A stretch of DNA of 64,000 nucleotides, from positions 94,955-158,954 of the forward strand of contig NZ_SLVF01000019.1 in NCBI RefSeq assembly GCF_004345365.1. The letters are read 5' to 3'. Source of the DNA: Kribbella sp. VKM Ac-2568 (lineage in GTDB: Bacteria; Actinomycetota; Actinomycetes; Propionibacteriales; Kribbellaceae). Shown piece by piece: positions 42,389 through 50,977 of this stretch. The translations under genes and the position numbers were made by a program. The notes under the pieces were generated by a model. It was not told where the DNA came from and did no database searches. It was given only the letters and a program-made list of their open reading frames with translations. Numbering within the stretch: the stretch's first letter is position 1; each line of letters starts with the position of its first letter.

Positions 42389-42492
42389 GTACCGAGCGAC
42401 AGGCAGTACAGCGCCAATCGCCGACGTTGCAGGCGCGGCCGGTACGCCGCGGTGGTCCGTGCGGCGACTACTTCCTGTCTGTCGTTCGGTAC
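42389..42492. repeat. GTACCGA inverted repeat, copy 1
   Basis: Left arm GTACCGAGCGACAGG (from 42389) and right arm CCTGTCTGTCGTTCGGTAC (to 42492) are imperfect complements about 60 bases apart. The right arm with the following GCCGC resembles 61083-61099, where CCTGTCATTCCGTAC plus GCCGC again pairs with an upstream GTACCGAAGGACAGG. Confidence 0.65.
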
Positions 42493-42644
42493 GCCGCGCG
42501 GCATCCGCGACGCTACGCTCCCCCGGGCGGCCGGGCTGTGGTTTGGCCAATACCCCGGTTGGTCCGATTCTCCCCTGCGCGTCCCTGCTTCTGGCGGCCA
42601 GCGGCCGTACAGCGTGGCTCTGACGGGTTGACCCCGCAGGGTGC

Positions 42645-42782
42645 GGGTTGCCCTTTCAGATTCTGAGCGGGCAACCCTGCGGTTGAGTGGTTAACCCCGC
42701 AACCGCAGGCGATCTGCTGCCCAGCGGGGCCAAGGGTGGCGGCTCGCCGCCGGGTTACCTGCTGTTATTGGGGGTTGCCCCC
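42645..42782. repeat. Run of consecutive stem-loops
   Basis: Stems in order: GGGTTGCCC/GGGCAACCC (42645-42653, 42669-42677), CCTGCGGTTG/CAACCGCAGG (42676-42685, 42700-42709), GGCGGC/GCCGCC near 42738-42751, and GGGGG-TTG-CCCCC (42770-42782). All lie in noncoding DNA just past the 3' end of dinB. They could be a compound terminator, a structured RNA or repeat debris. Confidence 0.6.
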
Positions 42783-42842
42783 TTGGAGGTTCGGCGGGTA
42801 ACGACACAGCGAGTGGGTAACACCCTCAAAGTTGGCCGACTG

Positions 42843-43343
42843 CTACTCGCCCTTGGTGCCGTCGATCAGTTCGCGGAGGATGTCCAGGTGGCCGAGATGG
42901 CGGGCTGATTCCTGGAGGACGTCGGTGAGGAGCCGTTCCACTCGGACCGGGCGGTAGCTCTGGACGACGGCGCTCCAATCGGCCTCGCGCAAGGTCTGCT
43001 GCGAACGCTCCCACTCCTCGTCGTACGCCGCGACGACCGAGGCGATCGTCTCGTCCGGCCCGATCCGGAACTCGTAGTCGTGGTCGTCCGAACGCCACAG
43101 CGACGGCAGGTCCTGGCCGCCGACGGTTCGTTGGAGGTGCTGTCGCTGCACCGCGGTCAGGTGCTTGATCAGCCCGAGCGGACTCATCACCGGCGAGGAT
43201 TCCAGCGGCGTCGCCCGGGCCTGCGCCTCATCCAACCCGTCCAACTTGTTCACAGCCGTCGTGTGCACGAACTGAAGGAATCCCACCACCGACTCCGCCA
43301 ACGTCGACAGCGGATCCGGCCAGGGACGATCACGCAGCGCCAT
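42843..43343 (-). CDS. DinB/DUF664-family protein
   Basis: A 166-residue four-helix-bundle protein of the DinB superfamily. DPLSTLAESVVGFLQFVHTT opens the first helix; MSPLGLIKHLTAVQRQHLQR holds the first metal-binding His; ESARHLGHLDILRELIDG holds the other two (His-x-x-H). Actinobacterial members are mycothiol-dependent S-transferases or of unknown activity. The ATG at 43343 is at the family start; longer in-frame extensions cover the divergent MFS gene and are not real. Confidence 0.88.
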   Translation of the reverse strand: MALRDRPWPDPLSTLAESVVGFLQFVHTTAVNKLDGLDEAQARATPLESSPVMSPLGLIKHLTAVQRQHLQRTVGGQDLPSLWRSDDHDYEFRIGPDETIASVVAAYDEEWERSQQTLREADWSAVVQSYRPVRVERLLTDVLQESARHLGHLDILRELIDGTKGE

Positions 43344-43491
43344 ACCCGGATCCTGCACCACCCACCGACATCCACCCGGCGACGACCTCCACTCCAGCCG
43401 GATGGCGGGAATGCGACGTTGTGCTCGACGGGAAGCCAGGTGGCGGATTTCCGCGAGTATGCGCCTGCCGCGGAACGCTGAAGTGGTCGGC

Positions 43492-44673
43492 ATGGTGCTC
43501 ACAGAAACGGTGCGGCCGCTCGTTCGTTGGGGCGGGGTGGTGGCGGTGACGGCGGGGATCTTCCTGATCGTCACGGCTGAGATCCTGCCAGTCGGGTTGC
43601 TGACGCCGATGGGAAACAGTTTCGGGGTTTCGGCCGGACGGGCCGGTTGGTTGATGACGGTGCCCGGGCTGGTGGCAGCGGTCGCCGCGCCACTGGTCAC
43701 GGTGTGGACGGCGCGACTTGATCGCAGGCTGATGCTGGTTGCGCTGATGGTGGTGCTGGCGGCGGCCGACTTCCTCACGGCGGCCGCATCGGCCTACTGG
43801 CTCCAACTTGTCGCGCGGGCGATGGTGGGGCTGACGATCGGCGGATTCTGGTCGATCGGCGCTGGGCTGGCCGCGCGGTTGGTCCCGGACCGTTGGGTCG
43901 CTCGCGCGACCGCCGTCATCTTCTCGGCAGTCCCCCTCGGCTCCGTGCTCGGCGTACCGGGCGGGACCTTCCTCGGCGAGCACGCCGGCTGGCGGGTGCC
44001 GTTCGTAGTACTGGGGATGTTGTCGCTCGCAGTATTGGTCGCACTGCTCGCACAGGTGCCGCCTCTGCCGCCGTTGCAGGTGACGCGCTTGGCGGTACTG
44101 CGGGAACTGCTCGGGCGGCGGCAGACGAGGATCGCGTTGCTGGTGACCTGCCTGATCGTCACGGCCCACTTCGGCACATACACGTATGTGACCCCCTTCC
44201 TCCGCGACGTCACCGGGGTCGGCGCGGCCCACATCAGCACGCTGCTGCTCGTGTACGGCGTGGCCGGGCTGGTGGGCAACCTCGTCGCCGGTACGACGGC
44301 CGCCCGGCATCTGCGGCCGACCTTCGCCACCAGCGCGGGCCTGCTGGCGGCGGCCACCTTGCTGCTGCCGGTACTCGGGCGGACGACGGCCGGTGCTGTC
44401 GTGCTGCTGATCGTCTGGGGCATCGCGTACGGCGCGGTGCCGGTGTGCTCGATGACCTGGTTCGCCCAGGCAGCGCCGGGGACGCGGGAGGCGGCGACGG
44501 TGCTCTTCACGTCGTCGTTCCAGGCGACTCTGTCCACCGGCGCCCTGCTCGGCGGGGTGCTCGTCGACGCTACTTCGGTGTCTATCGCGATGGTCTGCGG
44601 CGGACTACTAGCGGCAACGGCCGTGCTCGTCGTCGGAGCGGATTCCAGCCGGGCTGTGCTAAACAGGCAGTAA
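43492..44673 (+). CDS. MFS transporter, DHA1 (12-helix) type
   Basis: A 393-residue exporter of the arabinose-efflux/AraJ-like group. Twelve hydrophobic helices are evident; GVVAVTAGIFLIVTAEILPVG begins helix 1, ARAMVGLTIGGFWSIGAGLA is helix 4, and VIFSAVPLGSVLGVPGGTFLG is motif C of drug antiporters. The ATG at 43492 has only a weak ribosome site. It is followed 14 bases later by the CEOS/alanine dehydrogenase-like gene, so the two may be co-transcribed, which suggests export of the enzyme's product (inference). Confidence 0.9.
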   Translation: MVLTETVRPLVRWGGVVAVTAGIFLIVTAEILPVGLLTPMGNSFGVSAGRAGWLMTVPGLVAAVAAPLVTVWTARLDRRLMLVALMVVLAAADFLTAAASAYWLQLVARAMVGLTIGGFWSIGAGLAARLVPDRWVARATAVIFSAVPLGSVLGVPGGTFLGEHAGWRVPFVVLGMLSLAVLVALLAQVPPLPPLQVTRLAVLRELLGRRQTRIALLVTCLIVTAHFGTYTYVTPFLRDVTGVGAAHISTLLLVYGVAGLVGNLVAGTTAARHLRPTFATSAGLLAAATLLLPVLGRTTAGAVVLLIVWGIAYGAVPVCSMTWFAQAAPGTREAATVLFTSSFQATLSTGALLGGVLVDATSVSIAMVCGGLLAATAVLVVGADSSRAVLNRQ

Positions 44674-44687
44674 CCAAAGGGGCCCTC

Positions 44688-45839
44688 GTGGACCAGTTAA
44701 CTCTCGGCGTCGTCGGCCGTTCCCGCAAAGAGAACGAGCATCGGCTGCCGATCCATCCGCACCATTTCGACCGGATCGATGAGGATCTGCGGCAGCGCAT
44801 CTTCCTCGAGGCCGGGTACGGCGACCGGTTCGGGATCTCCGACGAGCAGTTGGCCAAGTCCGTCGCCGGGGTCGTCGACAGAGGCGAGCTGATCGCCCGG
44901 GCCGATGTCGTGCTGCTGCCCAAGCCGCAGCCCGAGGATCTCGCCGAGCTCCGGGACGGGCAGGTGCTCTGGGGCTGGCCGCACTGCGTCCAGGACGAGA
45001 AGGTCACCCAGCTCGCGATCGACCGCGGGCTCACGCTGATCGCGTTCGAGGCGATGAACCACTGGACCGCCGACGGCCGGTTCAACCTGCACGTGTTCCA
45101 CAAGAACAACGAGCTCGCCGGGTACTGCTCCGTACTGCACGCGCTCGAGCTGATCGGCTCGACCGGCGACTACGGGCGCCGGCTGCGGGCGGTGGTGATC
45201 GGGTTCGGCGCGACCGCGCGTGGAGCCGTCACCGCGTTGAACGCGCACGGCGTGCACGACGTCGACGTACTGACCGGGCGGGGTGTGACCGCGGTCGGTT
45301 CGCCTATCCACTCGGCCCGGATCATCCAGTTCGACCACGACGACCCCGAGGACGACGATCCGCGCCGCAGTCACGCGCTGACCGACGACGGCAGGGTGCC
45401 GCTGGCCGGGTTCCTGGCCGAGCACGACGTGATCGTGAACTGCGTGCTGCAGGATCCGGACGCGCCGCTGACGTTCCTGATCGAGGAGGATCTCGCCCAG
45501 TTCGCGCCGGGCAGCCTGATCGTCGACGTCTCCTGCGACCTGGGCATGGGGTTCAGCTGGGCCCGGCCGACCGGGTTCGCCGACCCGACCTTCGTCGTCG
45601 GCGACCACATCACGTACTACGGCGTCGACCACAGCCCGTCGTACCTGTGGAACTCGGCGACCTGGGAGATCAGCGAGGCTGTGCTCCCGTTCCTCCGCCC
45701 GGTGCTCGAGGGCCCCGCCGCCTGGCACGCCGACGAGACCCTCAGCCGCGCGATCGAGATCGAGGCCGGCACCATCCGCAACCCCGGCATCCTCTCCTTC
45801 CAGCATCGCTCCCCTGATTACCCCCACCCGCATCTCTGA
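44688..45839 (+). CDS. Alanine dehydrogenase/N5-(carboxyethyl)ornithine synthase-like NAD(P) dehydrogenase
   Basis: A 383-residue member of the AlaDH/PNT N-terminal family. VVGRSRKENEHRLPIHPHHF matches the start of the family with substrate-binding Lys and Arg; EAGYGDRFGISDEQL, WGWPHCVQDEKVTQLAIDRG, LTLIAFEAMNHW and HVFHKNNELAGYCSVLHAL follow, and the Rossmann motif is VVIGFGATARGAV. These segments resemble N5-(carboxyethyl)ornithine synthase more than classical alanine dehydrogenase, so it may couple pyruvate to an amino acid side-chain amine, forming an opine-like product. GTG at 44688 has AAAGGGG upstream. Confidence 0.8.
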   Translation: MDQLTLGVVGRSRKENEHRLPIHPHHFDRIDEDLRQRIFLEAGYGDRFGISDEQLAKSVAGVVDRGELIARADVVLLPKPQPEDLAELRDGQVLWGWPHCVQDEKVTQLAIDRGLTLIAFEAMNHWTADGRFNLHVFHKNNELAGYCSVLHALELIGSTGDYGRRLRAVVIGFGATARGAVTALNAHGVHDVDVLTGRGVTAVGSPIHSARIIQFDHDDPEDDDPRRSHALTDDGRVPLAGFLAEHDVIVNCVLQDPDAPLTFLIEEDLAQFAPGSLIVDVSCDLGMGFSWARPTGFADPTFVVGDHITYYGVDHSPSYLWNSATWEISEAVLPFLRPVLEGPAAWHADETLSRAIEIEAGTIRNPGILSFQHRSPDYPHPHL

Positions 45840-45898
45840 TCCCACTGAGCTCGCGTGAGCGAGAACACAGTCGGAGGCCGGGAAGTAGCATCACGGCC

Positions 45899-47116
45899 GT
45901 GCCACCTGTCGAAAGGGTCTCCACCGACCGCTGCCCCGGTGTTCTTGCGGTTCACCAGGCGGCTGACGGCGGGTTGGCACGCGTCCGGCTACCGGGCGGG
46001 CTCCTGAGCGTCGAGCAGCTGGAGCTCCTCGCCGCGGCCTCCGCCGAGCTGGGCGATGGCAACCTCGAGCTGACCTCCCGGGCGAACCTCCAGATCCGTG
46101 CGCTCCGCCCTGGCGCCCCGCGGACGCTCTCGGACCGCCTGTACGCCGCCGGCCTGCACCCCTCGATCACCCACGAACGCGTCCGCAACATCCTCGCCTC
46201 GCCGCTCTCCGGCCTCGACCACCACAGCCTGTACGACGTACTGCCCGCCGCAGCTGAGCTGGATCGCCTGCTGTGCGACCGTCCGGGGCTCGCTGAGCTG
46301 CCCGGCCGGTTCCTCTTCGCGCTGGACGATGGCCGCGGCGACCTCGCCTCAGCCCGGGCCGACGTCGCCGTGCAGGTGGTGCACGGCGGACAGGCACTTC
46401 TGGCACTGGGCGGAGTGGTCTGCGGGCAGACGACCTTGGCTGAGATGCCCGCAGTGATGGTGGCTGCCGCCGAGGCGTTCCTGGTGGAGCGTGCGGAGCA
46501 GCAGTCGGAGGCCTGGCGTCTGGCCGAGCTGCAGGACGGCCCGGCGCGGGTTCTGAAGCACCTGGACCTGCAGGAGCCGACCGGCCAACCGCAGAGTGCA
46601 GCTCCGTTAGTGGCGGGGCGCTACCAGCAGCCAGATGGGCAGTGTGCCGTCGTGGCCACCGTGCCGCTCGGGAGTCTGCGGCCGGAGCAGGCGTCGGCAC
46701 TGGCGGTCGTCGCCGCACTTGGCGCCGGCCAGGTCCGGGTGACCCCGTGGCGGTCTGTGGTCGTCGCGGGCCTGGCTGACGCAGAGGATGCCGTCCGACG
46801 GCTGCAGGCAGCTGGGCTGGTGGTCGAGCCGGAGTCGCCCTGGAACGGGGTGACCGCGTGTGCCGGCCGACCTGGGTGTGCGAAGGCGTTGGCGGACGTG
46901 CGAGCGGACGCGTGGCGGCTGACACCCACGATGGCGCCGGGCCATCGGGCGGTGCACTGGTCTGGGTGTGAACGGCGCTGCGGACGCCCGAACGGTGATC
47001 ACCTCGAGGTCCTCGCGGTGTCCGGCGGTGGCTATTCGGTCGACGGGGTCCCGGTGGACGACCTGGCAAGTTCTCTGTCCCCAGTACGAACCGCGGTACG
47101 AAAGGCGAGGTCGTGA
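45899..47116 (+). CDS. cobG: Precorrin-3B synthase-type siroheme/Fe-S protein
   Basis: CobG contracts the corrin ring through oxygen-dependent hydroxylation of precorrin-3A. The 405 residues contain two nitrite/sulfite-reductase ferredoxin-like halves. The first has the ELTSRANLQIR segment; the second ends in the Fe-S ligand pattern CAGRPGCAKAL (two Cys, residues ~322-327) and WSGCERRCGRP (two Cys, ~359-363). It starts with GTG, lies 59 bases after the CEOS-like gene and overlaps cobH by four bases. Confidence 0.88.
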   Translation: MPPVERVSTDRCPGVLAVHQAADGGLARVRLPGGLLSVEQLELLAAASAELGDGNLELTSRANLQIRALRPGAPRTLSDRLYAAGLHPSITHERVRNILASPLSGLDHHSLYDVLPAAAELDRLLCDRPGLAELPGRFLFALDDGRGDLASARADVAVQVVHGGQALLALGGVVCGQTTLAEMPAVMVAAAEAFLVERAEQQSEAWRLAELQDGPARVLKHLDLQEPTGQPQSAAPLVAGRYQQPDGQCAVVATVPLGSLRPEQASALAVVAALGAGQVRVTPWRSVVVAGLADAEDAVRRLQAAGLVVEPESPWNGVTACAGRPGCAKALADVRADAWRLTPTMAPGHRAVHWSGCERRCGRPNGDHLEVLAVSGGGYSVDGVPVDDLASSLSPVRTAVRKARS

Positions 47117-47748
47117 GCAGCAAGTACGAGTACGTGACGGACGGAGCCGAGATCTACCGTCAGTCGTTCGCGACGATTCGTGCGGAGGCTGCGCTCGGCG
47201 TACTCCCCGCGGACGTGGCGCAGGTCGCCGTACGGATGATCCATGCGTGCGGGATGACCGATCTCGTCGCTGACCTGGGGTGGTCCGGCGGGGTAGTCGC
47301 CTCGGCGCGGGCCGCGTTGCGCTCGGGCGCGCCGATCCTGTGCGACGCCGCGATGGTCGCCGCCGGGGTCACCCGGCGCCGGCTCCCCGCGGACAACGAG
47401 GTGATCTGCACCTTGAGCGATCCGTCCGTCCCGGCGCTGGCGGCCTCGCTCGGCACGACGCGGAGCGCCGCCGCGCTCGACCTCTGGCTGGATCGGCTAG
47501 AGGGATCGGTGGTCGCCATCGGCAACGCCCCGACCGCGCTGTTCCGGCTGCTCGAACTGATCGGCGACGGCGCGCCACGGCCGGCCGCGGTACTGGGGAT
47601 CCCGGTCGGGTTCATCGGCGCCGCGGAGTCCAAGGAAGCACTGGCCGCCAACGACCTGGGGCTCGAGTACCTCGTGGTCCGGGGCCGCCGGGGCGGGAGC
47701 GCGATCACCGCTGCCGCCGTCAACGCGATCGCGAGCGAGGAAGAATGA
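47113..47748 (+). CDS. cobH: Precorrin-8X methylmutase
   Basis: Moves the methyl group from C-11 to C-12 to make hydrogenobyrinate. It has 211 residues with IYRQSFATIRAEAALGVLP at the start, VRMIHACGMTDLV with the catalytic His, and GRRGGSAITAAAVNAIASE at the end. GTG at 47113 overlaps the cobG stop; its own stop overlaps the cobIJ start, giving a tight cobG-H-IJ unit. Confidence 0.95.
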   Translation: MSSKYEYVTDGAEIYRQSFATIRAEAALGVLPADVAQVAVRMIHACGMTDLVADLGWSGGVVASARAALRSGAPILCDAAMVAAGVTRRRLPADNEVICTLSDPSVPALAASLGTTRSAAALDLWLDRLEGSVVAIGNAPTALFRLLELIGDGAPRPAAVLGIPVGFIGAAESKEALAANDLGLEYLVVRGRRGGSAITAAAVNAIASEEE

Positions 47749-49250
47749 CCGGACGGCTGTGGGGTGTCGGGCTCGGCCCGGGCGACCCCGAACTGGTGAC
47801 GGTGAAGGCCGCCCGGCTGATCGGCGCCGCCGACGTGATCGCTTTCCACAGCGCGCGGCACGGACGCAGCATCGCCCGCTCGGCGGCCGCGCCGTACCTG
47901 CGGGACGGGCAGCTCGAGGAGCACCTGGTCTACCCGCTGACCGTCGAGACCACCGATCACCCCGGTGGCTACCAGGGCGCGATGGACGACTTCTACGCCG
48001 AGTGCGCCGAGCGGCTCGCCGCACACCTGGACGCCGGGCGCGAGGTCGTCGTACTGGCTGAGGGCGATCCGCTGTTCTACGGCTCCTACATGCACATGCA
48101 CAAGCGGCTCACCGACCGGTACGAGTGCGAGGTCGTGCCGGGAGTGACCTCGGTCAGCGCGGCCGCCGCAGTACTGGGTCGGCCGCTGTGTGAGCGCGAC
48201 GAGATCCTCACCGTGCTGCCTGGCACGCTGCCGCCCGAAGTACTGGCCGAGCGGCTCCGGAACACCGACGCCGCCGCGGTGATGAAGCTCGGCCGGACCT
48301 TTGGCAACGTCCGCGAGGCCTTCGAGCTGGCCGGCCGCCTGGACGAGGCCTGGTACGTCGAGCGCGCGACCACCGACGCCCAGCGGACCGCGCCGCTCGC
48401 CGACGTGGACCCGGACTCCGTCCCCTACTTCTCCCTCGCCCTGCTCCCCAGCCCGCTGAACAGCACTTCACCCACCACCGAACAAGTTGCGCTCAGCGAC
48501 AAGGGATCGGTGACCGTGGTCGGGCTCGGGCCGGCCGGGCCGGAGTGGATGACCCCGGAGGTCCGGTCCGCGATCGCCACCGCCGACGACCTGATCGGCT
48601 ACGGCCCGTACGTCGACCGTCTGCCCGACCGCGCTCGCCAACGCAAACACGGTTCGGACAACCGGGTCGAGTCCGAGCGGGCCGCCTTCGCCCTCGACCT
48701 CGCTCGCAAGGGGTCCCGCGTCGTCGTCGTATCCTCCGGGGATCCGGGCGTCTTCGCGATGGCGAGCGCGGTCACCGAGGTCGCCTCGGAGCCGGAGTAC
48801 GCCGACCTCGCGGTGCACGTGCTGCCCGGAATGACCGCGGCGCAGGCTGTCGCGAGCCGGGTCGGAGCGCCGCTCGGGCACGACTACTGCGTCCTCTCAC
48901 TGTCCGACCGGCTGAAGCCGTGGGAAGTGATCGCCGCCCGGCTGAGCGCCGCGGCCGCCGCCGACCTGGCGATCGCGATCTACAACCCGGCGTCGAAGTC
49001 CCGCACCTGGCAGGTCGGCGCCACCCGCGACCTGCTGCTCGAGCACCGTTCGCCCGAGACCCCGGTGGTGATCGGCCGCGATGTCGGCGGCGGGTCGGAG
49101 TCGATCACCGTCACCACCCTCGCCGACCTGGACCCCGACCAGGTGGACATGCGGTGCCTGCTGCTGATCGGTTCGTCGCAGACGCGTACGGTCGACCGCG
49201 AGGCCGGCCGTCTGGTCTTCACCCCTCGCCGCTACCCGTCCGGGGCGTGA
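47745..49250 (+). CDS. cobIJ: Fused precorrin-2 C20-/precorrin-3B C17-methyltransferase
   Basis: A 501-residue fusion of two SAM-dependent corrin methyltransferases. The CobI half (1-240) has WGVGLGPGDPELVTVKAARL, VVLAEGDPLFYGSYMHM and VVPGVTSVSAAAA. The CobJ half (about 250-501) has VTVVGLGPAGPEWMTPEVR, VVSSGDPGVFAMAS and LPGMTAAQAVASRVGAPLGHD. This I-J fusion is standard in actinobacteria. Together with cobF and cobG it indicates the aerobic cobalamin route; cobK, L, M and the late genes must lie outside. Confidence 0.95.
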   Translation: MTGRLWGVGLGPGDPELVTVKAARLIGAADVIAFHSARHGRSIARSAAAPYLRDGQLEEHLVYPLTVETTDHPGGYQGAMDDFYAECAERLAAHLDAGREVVVLAEGDPLFYGSYMHMHKRLTDRYECEVVPGVTSVSAAAAVLGRPLCERDEILTVLPGTLPPEVLAERLRNTDAAAVMKLGRTFGNVREAFELAGRLDEAWYVERATTDAQRTAPLADVDPDSVPYFSLALLPSPLNSTSPTTEQVALSDKGSVTVVGLGPAGPEWMTPEVRSAIATADDLIGYGPYVDRLPDRARQRKHGSDNRVESERAAFALDLARKGSRVVVVSSGDPGVFAMASAVTEVASEPEYADLAVHVLPGMTAAQAVASRVGAPLGHDYCVLSLSDRLKPWEVIAARLSAAAAADLAIAIYNPASKSRTWQVGATRDLLLEHRSPETPVVIGRDVGGGSESITVTTLADLDPDQVDMRCLLLIGSSQTRTVDREAGRLVFTPRRYPSGA

Positions 49251-49343
49251 TCTCAGGGGACCGTTAATTCTGCCGAGACCTTGCATGAGGACACGGGTCG
49301 ACGGGTAGGGACCCGCCGCAGGACGGACGTGAGGAGAACTGCA

Positions 49344-50033
49344 GTGGTTCAGAGCTATGGCAACACCGGTACCTTGACCGAGCCCGGGATGGACCCGGGG
49401 ACCGATACGACGACTACCAAGCGCTACGAGGAAGCGCGGGCGGCGGCCCGTCGGGCCATGACAAGCGTGACCGAGGTTCCAGACCAACCCGCGGCCAAGA
49501 TACCGGCGGAGGTCGAGCGGCCGGCATACACAGGCTTCAAATTCGGTGCGGCATTATTCGGCTGGCTGATCACGGTGTCGATGGCCGTGCTGCTGACCGC
49601 TGTCGTCGCAGGCGCAAGCTACGGCGCCGGCTACGTGCTCGACTACACCCGTGCGGACGCGAAGCAACAGGCCGGTACGGTGGCCATCACCGCCGCCGTC
49701 GTCCTGGTGCTGACACTGAGCCTGGCTTTCTACATCGGCGGGTACGTCGCCGGCCGGCTCGCGCGGTTCGACGGCGCCCGGCAGGGGTTCGGCGTCTGGA
49801 TGATCACCTTCCTGCTGCTGGCCGTCACGGCCGGCGTCGGTGCCTACTGGAACAGCCAGTACGACCTGGTCGGCCGAGTGGACCGCCCGGACGTGCCGCT
49901 CAGCAACGACGTGCTGCTGACCGGGAGCCTCTTCACCGCGGCCGCCCTGGTGTTCCTCCCGCTCCTCGCCGCGCTGCTCGGCGGCAAGACGGGCCAGCGG
50001 TACCACGACAAGATCGACGACATGCTCGACTGA
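49344..50033 (+). CDS. Four-helix membrane protein, tandem paralogue 1
   Basis: A 229-residue protein with a disordered acidic/polar N-terminus (about 65 residues), four membrane helices (FGWLITVSMAVLLTAVVAGA; AITAAVVLVLTLSLAFYIGG; FGVWMITFLLLAVTAGVGAY; FTAAALVFLPLLAALLGGK) and a short C-terminal YHDKIDDMLD tail. The segment GGYVAGRLARFDGARQG between helices 2 and 3 is identical in the next gene. I know no assigned function for this actinobacterial family. The GTG at 49344 has GAGGAGA upstream. Divergence is mainly in the N-terminus. Confidence 0.85.
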   Translation: MVQSYGNTGTLTEPGMDPGTDTTTTKRYEEARAAARRAMTSVTEVPDQPAAKIPAEVERPAYTGFKFGAALFGWLITVSMAVLLTAVVAGASYGAGYVLDYTRADAKQQAGTVAITAAVVLVLTLSLAFYIGGYVAGRLARFDGARQGFGVWMITFLLLAVTAGVGAYWNSQYDLVGRVDRPDVPLSNDVLLTGSLFTAAALVFLPLLAALLGGKTGQRYHDKIDDMLD

Positions 50034-50115
50034 GCGCGGGGACCGTCTGCTTAAGGGTTCGAGGGGTGGGGTACGGGTTCAGCAGACGGGGCTGTCGATA
50101 TGAGGAGACGGCGAC

Positions 50116-50877
50116 ATGGTTCAGCAGTATCGGGACGACCCTGACACGCAGCATTTCAACCACCCCAGGCAGTTCAGCGAGGACCAGCCGGCCAAGCGGC
50201 CGACGGTGGATCCCAAGGCGACCAGCCTGACCAGGACCGATGGATCGACAACCACGCGGCCGACGGTGGATTCGACCACGGAGCAGCCGGTGGTCGTGGA
50301 CAAGACCGCCACGCACCGGGCGAACATCAAGACGTCCGCGGCCGCCGAGGTCGACCCGGCCTACCGCGGCTTCAAGTCCGGCTCGGCGTTCTTCGGCTGG
50401 TTGATCGCGGTCGGCCTGACCGTGCTGTTGACCGGCATCATCGGCGCCCTCGCGGCCGCGGTCGACTACGCGATCACCCTCGACCGGTCGATGGCCGAGG
50501 AGAACGCGGGCACCATCGGCATCGTGTCCGGCACCGTGCTCGTGGTGATGCTGGCGATCGCCTACTACAGCGGCGGGTACGTCGCCGGCCGGCTCGCGCG
50601 GTTCGACGGCGCGCGGCAGGGCCTCGGCGTCTGGGCGATCGGCCTGATCGTGACGCTGGTGGTCGCCGGGATCGGCGCGCTCGCCGGTTCGCAGTACAAC
50701 GTGCTCGACCGGGTCGACCTGCCGACGGTGCCGATCGCGGACGACACGCTCACCTCGGGCGGCCTGATCGCGGCGGCCGCGGTGCTGGTCGTCACGCTGC
50801 TCGCGGCGGTGATCGGCGGCAAGGCGGGTCAGCGGTACCACCGCCGCATCGACAACAGTTGGGACTCACCCGCGTAG
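50116..50877 (+). CDS. Four-helix membrane protein, tandem paralogue 2
   Basis: A 253-residue paralogue of the preceding gene, 82 bases downstream, with the same plan: a Thr/Asp-rich N-terminus of about 90 residues, four membrane helices, GGYVAGRLARFDGARQG between helices 2 and 3, and GGKAGQRYHRRIDNSWD at the end, where the first copy has GGKTGQRYHDKIDDMLD. The C-terminal tail is basic here and acidic in the first copy, so they may form a heteromer (inference). GAGGAGAC lies before the ATG. Confidence 0.85.
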   Translation: MVQQYRDDPDTQHFNHPRQFSEDQPAKRPTVDPKATSLTRTDGSTTTRPTVDSTTEQPVVVDKTATHRANIKTSAAAEVDPAYRGFKSGSAFFGWLIAVGLTVLLTGIIGALAAAVDYAITLDRSMAEENAGTIGIVSGTVLVVMLAIAYYSGGYVAGRLARFDGARQGLGVWAIGLIVTLVVAGIGALAGSQYNVLDRVDLPTVPIADDTLTSGGLIAAAAVLVVTLLAAVIGGKAGQRYHRRIDNSWDSPA

Positions 50878-50898
50878 GCAACACGAGACAGCCTCAAG

Positions 50899-50943
50899 CA
50901 CCCGGAAGTCGGATCGCGGTGATCCGGCATCCGGGTGTTTCTT
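50899..50943 (+). terminator. Terminator after the membrane-protein pair
   Basis: An outer 8-bp stem (CACCCGGA/TCCGGGTG) encloses an inner GGATC/GATCC stem; TTTCTTG follows. It lies 21 bases after the stop codon. Confidence 0.75.
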
Positions 50944-50977
50944 GTCGCAGGCACACCCAACCACCAGGCTGAGCGAC

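Larger units (their letters stand above)
42262..42842. other. Structured gap between marR and dinB
   Basis: About 580 bases without a gene. It contains the MarR operator, the second inverted-repeat family (42389-42492) and a run of hairpins at 42645-42782. No coding signature on either strand. Confidence 0.65.

Noticed and set aside
45840..45898. Cobalamin riboswitch before cobG
   Set aside because: The gap is 59 bases, too short, and shows no B12-box-like sequence. None was seen before cobF either.
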